64,000 nucleotides of DNA from NCBI GenBank assembly GCA_041396125.1, contig JAWKZG010000001.1, positions 682,001 through 746,000 of the forward strand, given 5' to 3'. The translations under genes were made by a program, and so were the position numbers. Position 1 is the stretch's first letter, and each line of letters starts with the position of its first letter. The notes beneath the pieces are model-generated. The model was given only the letters and a program-made list of their open reading frames with translations, had not been told where the DNA came from and did not search any database. Of this stretch, positions 38,225 through 47,919 are shown in pieces. Origin of the DNA: JAWKZG01 sp041396125 (GTDB lineage Bacteria > Pseudomonadota > Gammaproteobacteria > Competibacterales > Competibacteraceae).

Positions 38225-40072
38225 TTAACCGATGTCCGCTTCCACTTTAGATTTTGACGACCCGTCCAGTTTCAGCTTGCTTAAATCCAGTACTGGTAAT
38301 TCGTTGGCCAGCAGCGTTTCCTGTTGCAGCAGTTGTTGCGCACCCTGTTCCAGCTGCGGGCGAAACGTTGTTAGCACCGTGAGTGCCTTGGCGCGTGCCT
38401 GATCGGTAAGCTCGCGGATTGCACAATCGATTTCACGAGCCGTTTCCTCGCTGTAGTGTCGCTCCAGCGTTGTGCCGGCTTCGCCCAGAAAAGAATGGCG
38501 GCGTTCCTCATAGGTCATCTGACCCAGTTTATCGTGCATCCCGTAGCGGGTGACCATATTGCGGGCAATATCGGTTGCTTTATCAAGATCATCCGAGGCA
38601 CCCGTCGTTATTTCGCCAAAAATCAGAATTTCCGCCGCCCGACCTCCTAACAGCACCGCCATTTTGTTTTCCAGCTCGGCCTGTGTCATCAGATAGCGAT
38701 CCTCGGTCGGACGCTGGATGGTATAACCCAGTGCGCCGATGCCACGCGGGATAATGGAAATTTTGTGCACGGGGTCGGTGTTTGGCAACGCCTGTGCTAC
38801 CAGTGCATGGCCCATTTCGTGATGGGCGACGACCAGCCGTTCGTGCGGATTAAGCAGGCGGTTGCGTTTTTCCAGGCCGGCAACGATGCGTTCAACGGCA
38901 TTATTGAAATCCTCCATGGTGACAGCATCAGCATTACGGCGGGTTGCCAGCAGAGCGGCTTCATTGACCAGGTTGGCCAGATCGGCACCGGTAAAACCGG
39001 GTGTCAGCGCGGCAATCTGCTCCGGGCTGACCGAATCCGCCAGCCGGGTAAGCCGTTTCAGATGCACTTCCAGGATAGCTTTGCGGCCGATTTTGTCGGG
39101 CCGGTCCACCAGAACCTGACGATCAAAGCGGCCAGCTCGCAGTAGTGCCGGGTCGAGGATTTCCGGCCGGTTGGTCGCCGCCAGCAGTACGATACCCTGC
39201 GCGGTGTCGAAGCCGTCCAGTTCCGCCAGCAACTGGTTCAGGGTTTGTTCTTTTTCATCGTGACCGCCTTGCGGCCCAATGCCGCGTACCCGACCGAGGG
39301 CGTCAAGTTCGTCGATGAAAATAATGCAGGGCGCGGTTTTTCGGGCTTGCTCGAACAGATCACGCACACGGGCAGCACCGACCCCGACAAACATTTCGAC
39401 AAACTCCGAGCCGCTGATGGAAAAAAACGGCACCCCTGCTTCACCGGCAACGGCTTTTGCCAGCAGTGTTTTGCCCGTGCCCGGTGGTCCCACCAGTAGC
39501 ACGCCTTTTGGCATTTTGGCACCCAGCCGGCCATAGCGTTGCGGGTTTTGCAGAAACTCGACGATCTCTTTCAATTCGTCTTTGGCTTCGTCCACGCCGG
39601 CGACATCACGGAAGGTGACTTTGGTGTCTTTTTCAACGTATACCTTGGCTTTGCTTTTGCCGACGGTCATCAAACCGCCGAAGCCTTGTTTTTCTGCTAT
39701 TTTTCGGAATAAAAACATCCATATTCCAAAAAACAGCAGAACTGGCAGCAGCCAGGACAGCAGGTTGGACAGCCAGTTGCTTTCGACGACCCCGGTGTAT
39801 TTGACGCCGTATTGACTGAACTGGTCGGCCAGGTCGGTTTCGACCCGCGTGGTAATAAAAAGCTGACGGCCATCCTTGGCTTGTTTGAGCTTGCCTTCCA
39901 GATAGTTCTGGCGGACGTAAATTTCCTCGATTTGCTGATCTTTCAGCAGTTGCTCGAATTCGCTGTAGGGGATCTGCTCAATCTGGCGCGCCGTATACCA
40001 GCCTTGAAACAACAGGATCAACGCAAAGGTAATGACAAAATACCAGAGGTTGAGCTGCATTTTCTTGTCCAT
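38225..40072 (-). CDS. ftsH: FtsH-type AAA metalloprotease paralogue
   Basis: Membrane-bound ATP-dependent protease, 615 residues. Two membrane segments (about 7-24 and 106-126) flank a periplasmic loop. The AAA module has Walker A VGPPGTGKT near 194, pore loop FVEMFVG, Walker B CIIFIDELDAL and SRH ATNRPEILDPALLRAGRFDR. The zinc site is HEMGH near 416. The minus-strand ATG at 40072 has TGAGG 7-12 bases before it and starts 12 bases after the permease stop, so it is co-transcribed with the permeases. A usual housekeeping ftsH lies beside rlmE/folP; this position suggests a second, specialised copy. An SPFH protein, the partner class of FtsH, is encoded in the same run. Confidence 0.92.
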   Translation of the reverse strand: MDKKMQLNLWYFVITFALILLFQGWYTARQIEQIPYSEFEQLLKDQQIEEIYVRQNYLEGKLKQAKDGRQLFITTRVETDLADQFSQYGVKYTGVVESNWLSNLLSWLLPVLLFFGIWMFLFRKIAEKQGFGGLMTVGKSKAKVYVEKDTKVTFRDVAGVDEAKDELKEIVEFLQNPQRYGRLGAKMPKGVLLVGPPGTGKTLLAKAVAGEAGVPFFSISGSEFVEMFVGVGAARVRDLFEQARKTAPCIIFIDELDALGRVRGIGPQGGHDEKEQTLNQLLAELDGFDTAQGIVLLAATNRPEILDPALLRAGRFDRQVLVDRPDKIGRKAILEVHLKRLTRLADSVSPEQIAALTPGFTGADLANLVNEAALLATRRNADAVTMEDFNNAVERIVAGLEKRNRLLNPHERLVVAHHEMGHALVAQALPNTDPVHKISIIPRGIGALGYTIQRPTEDRYLMTQAELENKMAVLLGGRAAEILIFGEITTGASDDLDKATDIARNMVTRYGMHDKLGQMTYEERRHSFLGEAGTTLERHYSEETAREIDCAIRELTDQARAKALTVLTTFRPQLEQGAQQLLQQETLLANELPVLDLSKLKLDGSSKSKVEADIG

Positions 40073-40084
40073 CAAATAGCCTCA

Positions 40085-41140
40085 TCAATAGTTATCACCA
40101 GATTTCTCAGCGCCGGATTTTATCCGGTAGCGCTGCCACAGATGCTGTACGCCCGGTACCACGCCACGCGGCACCAGTAGTACGAATAACACCAGAATAA
40201 CGCCCAACAGCAGATTGCTGTCGAGATTGCGACCGATGCCTAGCAGATTGGACAACAGCGAGACCAGTTCCGGTGAGCCGATCAAACTGGTCAGATAATG
40301 GATCAGCACGGCACCAACAATAGGTCCCAGTAGTGTGCCCAGACCGCCGACAATGACCCAGATGATGATCTGGGCCGACTGAAACAAGGAAAACAGACCG
40401 GGATCGGCGTAGCCGCCCCAATTGACGAATAGCGCCCCGGCGAGCCCGGCAATGGCACCACCCAGGGCAAACAGCACGGTTTTATACCAGCGTACGTCAT
40501 AGCCCAGGAGTTCTGCGCGCTGCTCATTTTCGCGGATGGCGATGATAACCCGTCCGAAATGACTCGCCAGCAGCCAGCGCAGTCCGAGATAAATCAGCAG
40601 CAGGCAGGCCACACAGACATAGAACAGGCCATCCGGCAGCAAAATCGCGCTGGCATTACCGGGAATATTCAAAGGTGGAACACCGTGCATGCCGTTAAAG
40701 CCATTCAGCCGCGCTATACCGATGACATATTGATCGCCTGCTGTCGCGTTGATCAGCTTGAACAGAATTAATGTTACAGCCAGCGTGATCACCCCCATGT
40801 AAACATCGCTGAGCCGGCCATAAAACATAAACCAGCCGAGCAGGGCTGCAAAAGCTGCCGGCAAGGCTATAGCGAGCAAAAGCGGTGCGGTACTCTCGCC
40901 GATATTGATCGCGCTGACCGCATAAGTGTAAGCGCCGAGACCGTAAAACGCAGCCTGGCCGAAGCATAAAATTCCGCCATAGCCCCAGATTAAACCCAGG
41001 CTGAGTGCGAGAATCGCCAGAATGACATAGATAGTCAGGTTCAGCAGGGTGAATAAATCCACCGCCAGCGGGGTGATTAACATAAAGGCCAGTCCGGCCA
41101 CAGTGGCGAGAATCAGTTGTGCACGACGGGTGGTGATCAT
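40085..41140 (-). CDS. Urea/amide-type ABC permease (LivM/UrtC-like)
   Basis: 351 residues with about nine hydrophobic segments and the family motifs GLIWGYGGILCFGQAAFYGLGAY near the start and AIRENEQRAELLGYDVRWYK, the coupling loop for the ATPase, in the middle. It forms the membrane channel with the LivH-like partner encoded 3 bases upstream. It is followed after 12 bases by ftsH. Confidence 0.93.
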   Translation of the reverse strand: MITTRRAQLILATVAGLAFMLITPLAVDLFTLLNLTIYVILAILALSLGLIWGYGGILCFGQAAFYGLGAYTYAVSAINIGESTAPLLLAIALPAAFAALLGWFMFYGRLSDVYMGVITLAVTLILFKLINATAGDQYVIGIARLNGFNGMHGVPPLNIPGNASAILLPDGLFYVCVACLLLIYLGLRWLLASHFGRVIIAIRENEQRAELLGYDVRWYKTVLFALGGAIAGLAGALFVNWGGYADPGLFSLFQSAQIIIWVIVGGLGTLLGPIVGAVLIHYLTSLIGSPELVSLLSNLLGIGRNLDSNLLLGVILVLFVLLVPRGVVPGVQHLWQRYRIKSGAEKSGDNY

Positions 41141-41143
41141 AGC

Positions 41144-42010
41144 TTACAGCCGCCCCCGGAAAAACCGGCCGGTGATGCCACGTGGCAGGAAGCGCAACAA
41201 CAGCACCGCAGCGATTAGCAGCGCCACTTCGCCCAGCACCGGACTACTGAGCAAGGTTGTAATGCGCTCTACCAGGCCGAATGACAGCGCTGCGCTGAGC
41301 GTGCCAGTGGCTATCGCCACCCCGCCCGAAATCACCGTGATAAACGCTTTGGCAATATAGGTTGCGCCAATGCTGGGGACGATGCCCGTCAGCGGCGCCA
41401 GCACCCCGCCAGCCAGCCCTGTCAGCGCAGCACCGAAGGTAAACGTCAGCATATAAACCCGGCTTGGGTTAATCCCCAGCGCATCCGACATATCGGCGTT
41501 CTGCATGGCAGCGCGGGCAATCAGACCCCAGTCAGTAAAGCGTAACAAGGCGTAAAGGCCGGCCAGCATGACGGCGGCGACCGCGATAATGAACAGATTG
41601 TAGCCGACGACCTGGAACTGCCCGATCTGCAAGGCCGGAATCGGGGTGGAAATACCAGTCGTGGTATTGCCGAAAATCAGGGTGACCAGTCCAACCAGGC
41701 ATAAGCTCAGTCCCCAGGTAGCCAGCATGGTGTCAAGTATGCGTCCGTACAGAAACCGGATGATCAATCGCTCGACGATCAGCCCGACCAGCCCGACCGT
41801 AAGCGGTGCAACAATTAGCATGGCCAGCCAGATATTCAAACCGGCCTGGGTCGAGACAATCGCTGCATAACCGCCCAGCATCAGGAACTCGCCGTGGGCA
41901 AGATTGATGACCCGCATCATGCCGAATACCACCGCCAGCCCTAAGCTGATCAGCACCAGCCCGGCGATGGCGTAGATGATTTCAAGCAAAATAAAAACGG
42001 CGAGATCCAT
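41144..42010 (-). CDS. Urea/amide-type ABC permease (LivH/UrtB-like)
   Basis: 288 residues, about eight membrane segments. LALGLAVVFGMMRVINLAHGEFLMLGGYAA-type motif near the front (here LGLAVVFGMMRVINLAHGEF) and the coupling loop RAAMQNADMSDALGINPSRVY are diagnostic. Ends 3 bases before the LivM-like gene and begins 48 bases after the substrate-binding protein gene. Confidence 0.93.
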   Translation of the reverse strand: MDLAVFILLEIIYAIAGLVLISLGLAVVFGMMRVINLAHGEFLMLGGYAAIVSTQAGLNIWLAMLIVAPLTVGLVGLIVERLIIRFLYGRILDTMLATWGLSLCLVGLVTLIFGNTTTGISTPIPALQIGQFQVVGYNLFIIAVAAVMLAGLYALLRFTDWGLIARAAMQNADMSDALGINPSRVYMLTFTFGAALTGLAGGVLAPLTGIVPSIGATYIAKAFITVISGGVAIATGTLSAALSFGLVERITTLLSSPVLGEVALLIAAVLLLRFLPRGITGRFFRGRL

Positions 42011-42057
42011 AAGCGTATTCTGAAAACAATATTAAACCCGTGATCTGCTCTTTTTCG

Positions 42058-43284
42058 CTATACCTTGATCTCATACTGGGTGGTGTCGTTCGGATTCGCT
42101 TCTAGATCGCATACAGCTGCGGTATCGGTCGGGGGACGCTGATCGAAGCTCTGCACAACAGTCATTTTCTGATCTTTGACTTCCAGGATATGCACATCCA
42201 GCACGCAGTGATGGGTTTTCGGGTCGACGGTAATTTTACCGCCCGGTCCCTGAATACTGATTCCGCTCTCCAGGGCTTCGATCACTGCCATGCGATCTGC
42301 CGAGCCGGCTTTGCGCACCCCTTCAGCCCATAACAGCATGCCTTGATAGGTAGCGGTCACCAGTTCGTGAATATCGTCCACGGAGCCGAATTTGGCTTGC
42401 CAGCGTTCCAGATAGGCTTTGTTTGCAGGCGTATCCAACTCACGCGAGTAATTGTATGCCAGCAAAATACCGTCGCCTTCCGCCGGGGTCAGTACCTGTT
42501 GCTCATTGCCCGCGCCCAGTGTGGTTGAAGCCATCGGGATTTTGTCTTTCATGCCGGCTGCAGCCCATTGTCGGTAAAACGATAAATGCGCACCGCCGAC
42601 CAGAGCTGACATGACAAAGTCAGGCTTGGCAGCCTGGATTTTGGCGATAGTCGAGCCAAAATCTGCCACATCAAGCGGGAAAAAATCGGTACTGATGACT
42701 TCACCGTCATTGTCCTGTACGTATTTCTGCACCCATTTGGAGATAATTTGACCGTAATTGTAATCAGCTGCCAGGGTATAGACCTTCTTACCCCACTGCT
42801 CCATCGCATACGGCACCAATACTTCCACCGATTGCGCCGGGGTTACGCCGGTGCAGAAAATATTGCGGTCACAGACTCCGCCTTCGTATTGGGTGTTGTA
42901 GAAATACAAGGTCTGGAACCGGTCCAGCACTGGTCGTATCGCTTCCCGCGAGGCCGACAGAATACCGCCATGCACCACTGAAACCCGGTCCTTGAGCGCG
43001 GCCTGCTGGCCGAACTGGGTGTACATCGGCATTTGCGACTGGGTGTCATAGGTCACAATTTCAACCATCCGGCTGGCCAGGCCACCGCTGTTATTGATCT
43101 CCTCAGCGGCCAGTTGCATGGCTTTTTCCATCGGTTTGCCGTAGAGGTCAAACAGGCCGGATAAATCATGGATGCTGGCGACTTTGATCGGATCCTGGGC
43201 CCGGCTGGTCAGTGGCAGGCCGGCGGCCAGAGTGGCGGCAATAGTCGAGCTGGTTTGCAGGAATTGACGGCGTTTCAGTGTCAT
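42058..43284 (-). CDS. ABC substrate-binding protein, urea/short-chain-amide type
   Basis: 408 residues, periplasmic binding protein of the Leu/amide class (Peripla_BP_5 type). It starts with a twin-arginine-like signal (LKRRQFLQTSSTIAATLAAGLPL) ending TSRAQ. VASIHDLSGLFDLYGKPMEKA and TLYFYNTQYEGGVCDRNIFC are the ligand-region motifs found in amide- and urea-binding members. The minus-strand ATG at 43284 has GGGAGA upstream; the frame is open to 43833, but that part overlaps the flotillin gene and reads as non-coding. With an amidase in the operon the ligand is likely a short or aromatic amide, or urea; no urease or nitrile hydratase genes are present. Confidence 0.9.
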   Translation of the reverse strand: MTLKRRQFLQTSSTIAATLAAGLPLTSRAQDPIKVASIHDLSGLFDLYGKPMEKAMQLAAEEINNSGGLASRMVEIVTYDTQSQMPMYTQFGQQAALKDRVSVVHGGILSASREAIRPVLDRFQTLYFYNTQYEGGVCDRNIFCTGVTPAQSVEVLVPYAMEQWGKKVYTLAADYNYGQIISKWVQKYVQDNDGEVISTDFFPLDVADFGSTIAKIQAAKPDFVMSALVGGAHLSFYRQWAAAGMKDKIPMASTTLGAGNEQQVLTPAEGDGILLAYNYSRELDTPANKAYLERWQAKFGSVDDIHELVTATYQGMLLWAEGVRKAGSADRMAVIEALESGISIQGPGGKITVDPKTHHCVLDVHILEVKDQKMTVVQSFDQRPPTDTAAVCDLEANPNDTTQYEIKV

Positions 43285-43372
43285 ACGAGTTCTCCCGTGG
43301 GGCTGGCGGAGCGTTCCGCCGGATGGCGTAAAAAGTGAACTTGAGCCGTTGATAATGCTTGAGATAGCGACA

Positions 43373-45043
43373 TTACCCGCTGCCCGGGCGGGGGCGACGG
43401 GTTTTGCTGGCCGGTTTTGCCACGGTGTCTGGCGAGTCTGCTGTACCTGATTCTGGTGACTCTGGCGCGAGGGGTTCCGGCGTGAGGGACTCCGGCGGAT
43501 CAACAAGCCCTGCCAGTCCCTGCTCAAATGACAAGCCCAGTTCGCGGCCGAGCTTTTGCAGTACCGGCAGTTGCACCGCCATGCCGAGCAATCCATCAAT
43601 CGCCTGATTAACCGGAGCATTACCCGAACCCGACGCAGTGCTACCTGAATGGGTGTTGCCGGAAGCACCCAGGCCGCTGATCTGATGAATGCGAATGCTG
43701 TCGATTTTCTCGACCGGTTTGACCATCTGTCCGACCAGCTCAGGCAGGCGGTCGAGCTTGTGCTGTTGCAGGCGCAGATTGACCGCCCGCTCGGACAAGG
43801 TGTTATCGGCTTCGGCCAGCGCTTTACGGCCAACCGCTTCGGCGCTCAGCTCGGCTTGTCTGGCTTCAGCTTCCGCCTGCGCCCGTAACCGCCGGGCGGT
43901 CGCTGCGGCTTCCGCCTGGCTGCGGACCGTGGTGGCGGCCGCCTGATCACGCAGTTCATCGACTTCAGCCTGTTCGAGACTGCGAATCAGCGCGATCTGG
44001 CGGGCGCGTTCGGCAATCGCTTTATCGCGCTCGGTTTGAATGGTTTCAGCGGCAGCGGCCGCAGCAGCGCGGCTTGCAGCGGCTTCGGACTCGGCTTCAG
44101 CCACATCGCTGGATTTACGGGCCAGGTCGATCTGATTCTGTTTGTCGGCCAGCTCCACACTGAGTTTGCTGTGCAGGGCCAGCTCGCGCAGTCGTCGTTC
44201 TTTGTCCAGCCGGGCGGCTTCACTGCGCTGTTCGGCGTTAGCGCGGCGTTCTGCCAGCTGGGCATCCTGCTCGGCTTGCAGGCTGTTAAGCGTCAGCGCC
44301 TGCTCGATTTTTGCCGCTTCTTCCTCGCGTTCGATGTCCAGCCGTCGCTTGGCAGCTTCCAGCTGGGTCTGACGCACAGCGGTATCGGCTTCGGCTTCGA
44401 TAGCAGCGCGCTGTTTTTTATTGTGGGCGATGACTTCGGCCAGTCGGCGCATGCCTACCGCATTGAAGGCATTGTTTTCGTCCAGAGCATCAAACGGAGT
44501 TTGATCGAGCCGGGTCAGCGAGACAGACTCCAGTTCCAGACCGTTGCGGGCGAGGCTGTCACTGATAGTCGTGCGAACCTGCCGTACCAATTCGGGCCGG
44601 TCTTCGTGTAATTGATCCAGCGTGCGCTGGGCTATGGCACTCTGGATGGCATCGATCAGCTTGCCGTCCAGCACTTCCTGCAACTCAATGGCGCGGAAGG
44701 TCTTGCCGCCTAAAGCCTGGGCTGCGGTGGCAACCCCTTCCGCATCAGCCTGTACCCGGACGTAGAACTCGACGCTGATATCGACCCGCAGCCGATCCTG
44801 TGTGATCAGCGAGTCTGGGCCTTCGCGGCGGACGTCCAGCCGCTGGGTTCTCATATTAACTTCGGTAATGCGGTGCAGGAATGGCAGGGCCAGACAACCG
44901 CCGTCCAGCGCAATCCGTTTGCCACCGTAACCGGTGCGGATCAGCGCAATTTCACGCGTAGCCTTGCGGTAATAGCGATTGAGAAACCAGAGGGTGATCG
45001 TCGCAGCGATCAACAGGATAAGCAATGTTATAAACCAGGCCAT
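43373..45043 (-). CDS. Flotillin/YqiK-like SPFH membrane protein
   Basis: 556 residues. One N-terminal membrane helix (WFITLLILLIAATITLWFL), an SPFH/band 7 domain (about 30-205, LDGGCLALPFLHRITEVNMR, LRVDISVEFYVRVQ), then a 230-residue coiled coil rich in Ala and Glu, a Gly/Ser hinge, a short LGLSFEQGLAGL helix and a Pro/Ser tail. YqiK/flotillin proteins form large membrane microdomain assemblies. It is the first gene of the run, 88 bases before the substrate-binding protein, with the FtsH paralogue five genes along. SPFH proteins such as HflK/HflC bind FtsH and restrain it, so a local SPFH-FtsH complex is a fair inference. Confidence 0.9.
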   Translation of the reverse strand: MAWFITLLILLIAATITLWFLNRYYRKATREIALIRTGYGGKRIALDGGCLALPFLHRITEVNMRTQRLDVRREGPDSLITQDRLRVDISVEFYVRVQADAEGVATAAQALGGKTFRAIELQEVLDGKLIDAIQSAIAQRTLDQLHEDRPELVRQVRTTISDSLARNGLELESVSLTRLDQTPFDALDENNAFNAVGMRRLAEVIAHNKKQRAAIEAEADTAVRQTQLEAAKRRLDIEREEEAAKIEQALTLNSLQAEQDAQLAERRANAEQRSEAARLDKERRLRELALHSKLSVELADKQNQIDLARKSSDVAEAESEAAASRAAAAAAAETIQTERDKAIAERARQIALIRSLEQAEVDELRDQAAATTVRSQAEAAATARRLRAQAEAEARQAELSAEAVGRKALAEADNTLSERAVNLRLQQHKLDRLPELVGQMVKPVEKIDSIRIHQISGLGASGNTHSGSTASGSGNAPVNQAIDGLLGMAVQLPVLQKLGRELGLSFEQGLAGLVDPPESLTPEPLAPESPESGTADSPDTVAKPASKTRRPRPGSG

Positions 45044-45179
45044 ACGTTTCTCCCAGCAGGCTAGCCCTATCGGACAATACTAAATGATTTTTCCGGCTTG
45101 TCACGGTGCTATTGCGGAGATTTTGCTGTCCTGCACAATTCGGTTTATCCTGCCCGGACTTTTAAATCCGGAGTTGAAC

Positions 45180-46181
45180 ATGACACTGCAGACTTTTAAT
45201 GCACTGGTTTTACGGCAGGGGGAAAATAAAAAAACCCTGGCTGCTGTCGAGCAATTGAACCTGGGCGATCTGCCCGAAGGCGATGTTCTGGTCGCGGTGG
45301 ATTATTCCACCATCAATTATAAAGATGCGCTGGCAGTGACCGGCAAGGCCAAAATTGTGCGCCAGTGGCCCATGGTGCCGGGCATTGACCTGGCCGGCAC
45401 AGTGCTGGAGTCGAGCGCAGCTGATTATCAGCCAGGGGATAAAGTGGTGCTGACCGGCTGGGGTGTCGGTGAGCGTTACTGGGGTGGTTACAGCCAACAG
45501 CAGCGTGTCAAAGCCAAATGGCTGGTACCTTTGCCAAACGGTCTGGACACGCGTGCTGCCATGGCGATCGGTACGGCTGGCTTTACCGCCATGCTCTGCG
45601 TTATGGCGCTGGAAGACGCCGGTATCAAACCGGACGCCGGTACGGTGCTTGTCACCGGTGCGACCGGCGGGGTGGGTAGTGTTGCCGTTGCGTTGTTAAG
45701 CCAGCTTGGTTACACCGTCGCGGCGTTGACCGGCAAGCCGGAGAGCCATGCTTATCTGCGTGCCCTTGGCGCTGCGGAAATTATCAGCAGTGAAGGTTGG
45801 GATAAGCCGCCGAGCCCGCTGGAAACCCAACGCTGGGCTGGTGCGGTGGATGCTGTCGGCAGCCAGGTGCTGGCTCGGGTCTTGGCCGAGACCGACTATA
45901 ACGGTGCGGTAGCCGCGTGTGGTCTGGCCGGGGGATTTGACCTGCCGACCACGGTCATGCCGTTTATTCTGCGTGGCGTCAAACTATTGGGCGTTGACTC
46001 CGTCATGTGTCCGCTGGCGCGTCGCAGTGCTGCCTGGCAAAGACTGGCGCAAGATCTGCCCGCTGCTTTACTGCAACAGATGAGCCAGCAGGTTGTTGGT
46101 CTGAGTGAAGTGGCAGACGTTTGCCAGCAGTTATTGGCGCGTAAGGTGCAGGGCCGCGTGTTAGTAGATGTAAACGCCTGA
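45180..46181 (+). CDS. acuI: Acryloyl-CoA reductase / YhdH-type quinone oxidoreductase
   Basis: 333 residues, medium-chain dehydrogenase without zinc. The family motifs are DYSTINYKDALAVTGKAKIV, PGIDLAGTV, GTAGFTAMLCVMALE, the NADPH-binding VTGATGGVGSVAVALL and DSVMCPLARRSAAWQRLA. AcuI/YhdH proteins reduce acryloyl-CoA to propionyl-CoA and protect against acrylate. The minus-strand flotillin gene diverges from it. ATG 45180 has CCGGAG 8-13 bases upstream; the open frame to 45084 is not needed. Confidence 0.92.
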   Translation: MTLQTFNALVLRQGENKKTLAAVEQLNLGDLPEGDVLVAVDYSTINYKDALAVTGKAKIVRQWPMVPGIDLAGTVLESSAADYQPGDKVVLTGWGVGERYWGGYSQQQRVKAKWLVPLPNGLDTRAAMAIGTAGFTAMLCVMALEDAGIKPDAGTVLVTGATGGVGSVAVALLSQLGYTVAALTGKPESHAYLRALGAAEIISSEGWDKPPSPLETQRWAGAVDAVGSQVLARVLAETDYNGAVAACGLAGGFDLPTTVMPFILRGVKLLGVDSVMCPLARRSAAWQRLAQDLPAALLQQMSQQVVGLSEVADVCQQLLARKVQGRVLVDVNA

Positions 46182-46198
46182 GATATGCCCGACAGCCG

Positions 46199-47037
46199 CT
46201 AGCTGAGCTCGGTATAGCCGGCGCGCTGTGCGTGCACCATCATTTGTTGGACAGGCTGATAGGCCTCTGCCGGTAACACGACCGCATCCTGCAAAAGCAG
46301 CTCGGCGCGTGCGGTGGCCAGATGCGGTGCGTTCAGTGCCGCGAACAAGCCATTGCGCAAGCGTTGCACAGTGTCCTCCGAGCAAGTGTTATGGCACACA
46401 TACGGCAGCCCCGGTACTTGCGGACTGCGGGTCAGAACGCGCAAGCCATGGATGGCGGCGGGTCGGTGCCGGGCCAGCAGTGCAAACGTCACACAATCAA
46501 TTGCAGCGCAGTCGGCCTGATCGGTTTGCAGCAACTGGAGTGAAGCCGCATGACTGCCGCTGCCAAGCACCTGACTGAAAAAAGGGCGTACTTGCGAGGC
46601 GTCGTCTGACTGTAGCAGTGATGCGACCAGATAGCGCAGGACGTTGTAACCGGAGTGCGAACCGGGCATGTTGACCGCCGCCCGGCGGGCGCGCAGATTA
46701 GCCAGGGTCTGCGCCGGATCATCCGCACGTACCACAATCAGGCTGCAGTAATCCGGGCCGTTGCAATCATCAGTCGCGTAAACCGGCGTGGCCAGCAGGC
46801 GCAGATGAGCCTGTCCATGGGTGACAAAATCCATCCCGCAACACTGGCTGAAGAGCAGATCGGGGTTGCGCCATTCCGCGCCGAAGGGTCCTGCCCGACT
46901 GAGCCGGGCAGGGACGTCGCGCAGTCCTCGCGGCGAAATGCCTGTGCCAGTCCGTCCCACCAGGCATCGGTGGCTGCCTGTAACTCCGGCAGATCGTACA
47001 TTGGCAGACTGGCCAGTGGCATCGGCTGGCCTGTCAT
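46199..47037 (-). CDS. PhnD-like substrate-binding protein, one frameshift
   Basis: Soluble protein of the phosphate/phosphonate-binding (PF12974) type, about 280 residues: MTGQPMPLASLPMYDLPEL, LQAATDAWWDGLAQAFRRE, then after one missing G near 46933 LRDVPARLSRAGPFGAEW, PDLLFSQCCGMDF, NGPDYCSLIVVRADDP, AAVNMPGSHSGYNVLRYL and DQADCAAIDCVTFALLARH. No signal peptide is visible. The ATG at 47037 overlaps the regulator gene. Because of the missing base, the open frame here runs straight on from the regulator (to 47890) and looks like one 563-residue fusion, but the conserved N-terminus lies in the other frame, so two genes are more likely. Ligand unknown. Confidence 0.7.
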
Positions 47038-47890
47038 CCGCGTTTTTACCGCTGGCTAATTCCCGCAGCATGGCCGGCAGCTCGGTGGGTTGTACGGTAG
47101 CGGCGCGAATCAGGTCTTCAAAATGCCGGGTCAGCACCCGGATCTGCTGGGTAGCGTTGAAAACAAAATACATATTGCCGAAATAAACGGCCGCGCGCTT
47201 GGGGCCAAAAATGGTATAGGGCACGGAAAACTGGCGTCGCCCATCAAACAGAAACCAGCGCAGCGACGGATACAACTCTTCCAGCAGCTGGCTGATATGT
47301 GCTAATTGCTCACGCCGGGCTTTGACCGGCAGATCGCGCCAGATCCCTTCGCCGCGCGCAAAACCGACCACGGATTGCAGTGAGCTGCAAATCTCGAAAT
47401 CGGTTTCCGAGCGCCGGCTGTAGGCCAGCCGGGCCTCGCTCTGTTCGAGCCGCAGGGCCGGCAGACGCTGATCGCTCAGGCGGTATTCGTGAGAGATCAC
47501 GGCCTGGGTTTTCAGCAGATCGGGCAGCGACATTGGCACATAACGAATTTTGTAGCCACTGGCCTCGGCGTGCCATTGCTGCAGCCGTTCATCTGCCGGC
47601 AGACCTGCGGCAGATTCGATCTGCAGCGCATTTTCCAGCAGCTGTGCGCCGCTTTGCTGTTCATCCTGGCTGAGTCCCAGCAGCCAATCCACGCTGACTT
47701 GCGCCAGTCGGGCGATAGCGACGATAGTCTCGGCACGCGGCAGACGGTCGTTACCCGGCGACAGTAATTGCGACAGCGTCGAGCGGTCCAGCCCCAGTTC
47801 AGCGGCAAAAGCCGAGCGGTTCAGCCCGGCCCGTTCAATGACCTCACTCAGACGCTGGCGAAACGTTTCGACCGTCTCGGTACGATTCAT
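47034..47890 (-). CDS. XRE-type HTH transcriptional regulator
   Basis: About 285 residues. N-terminal helix-turn-helix (RLSEVIERAGLNRSAFAAEL, GLDRSTLSQLLSPGNDRLPR), then a middle region of unknown type (DFEICSSLQSVVGFARGEGI, LYPSLRWFLFDGRRQFSVPY, GPKRAAVYFGNMYFVFN) that probably binds an effector. As sequenced the frame has no stop before the PhnD-like part. A one-base shift late in the gene would place TGA over the ATG of the next gene (ATGA at 47037-47034), a usual coupling. It lies 29 bases downstream of the aminotransferase and likely regulates it. Confidence 0.75.
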
Positions 47891-47919
47891 CGCCGGGTGT
47901 CAACCAGTGGCACAGCGGA

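Noticed and set aside
43284..43833. 183-residue N-terminal extension of the substrate-binding protein
   Set aside because: It overlaps the end of the flotillin gene, has random composition, and a signal peptide with a ribosome binding site starts at 43284.
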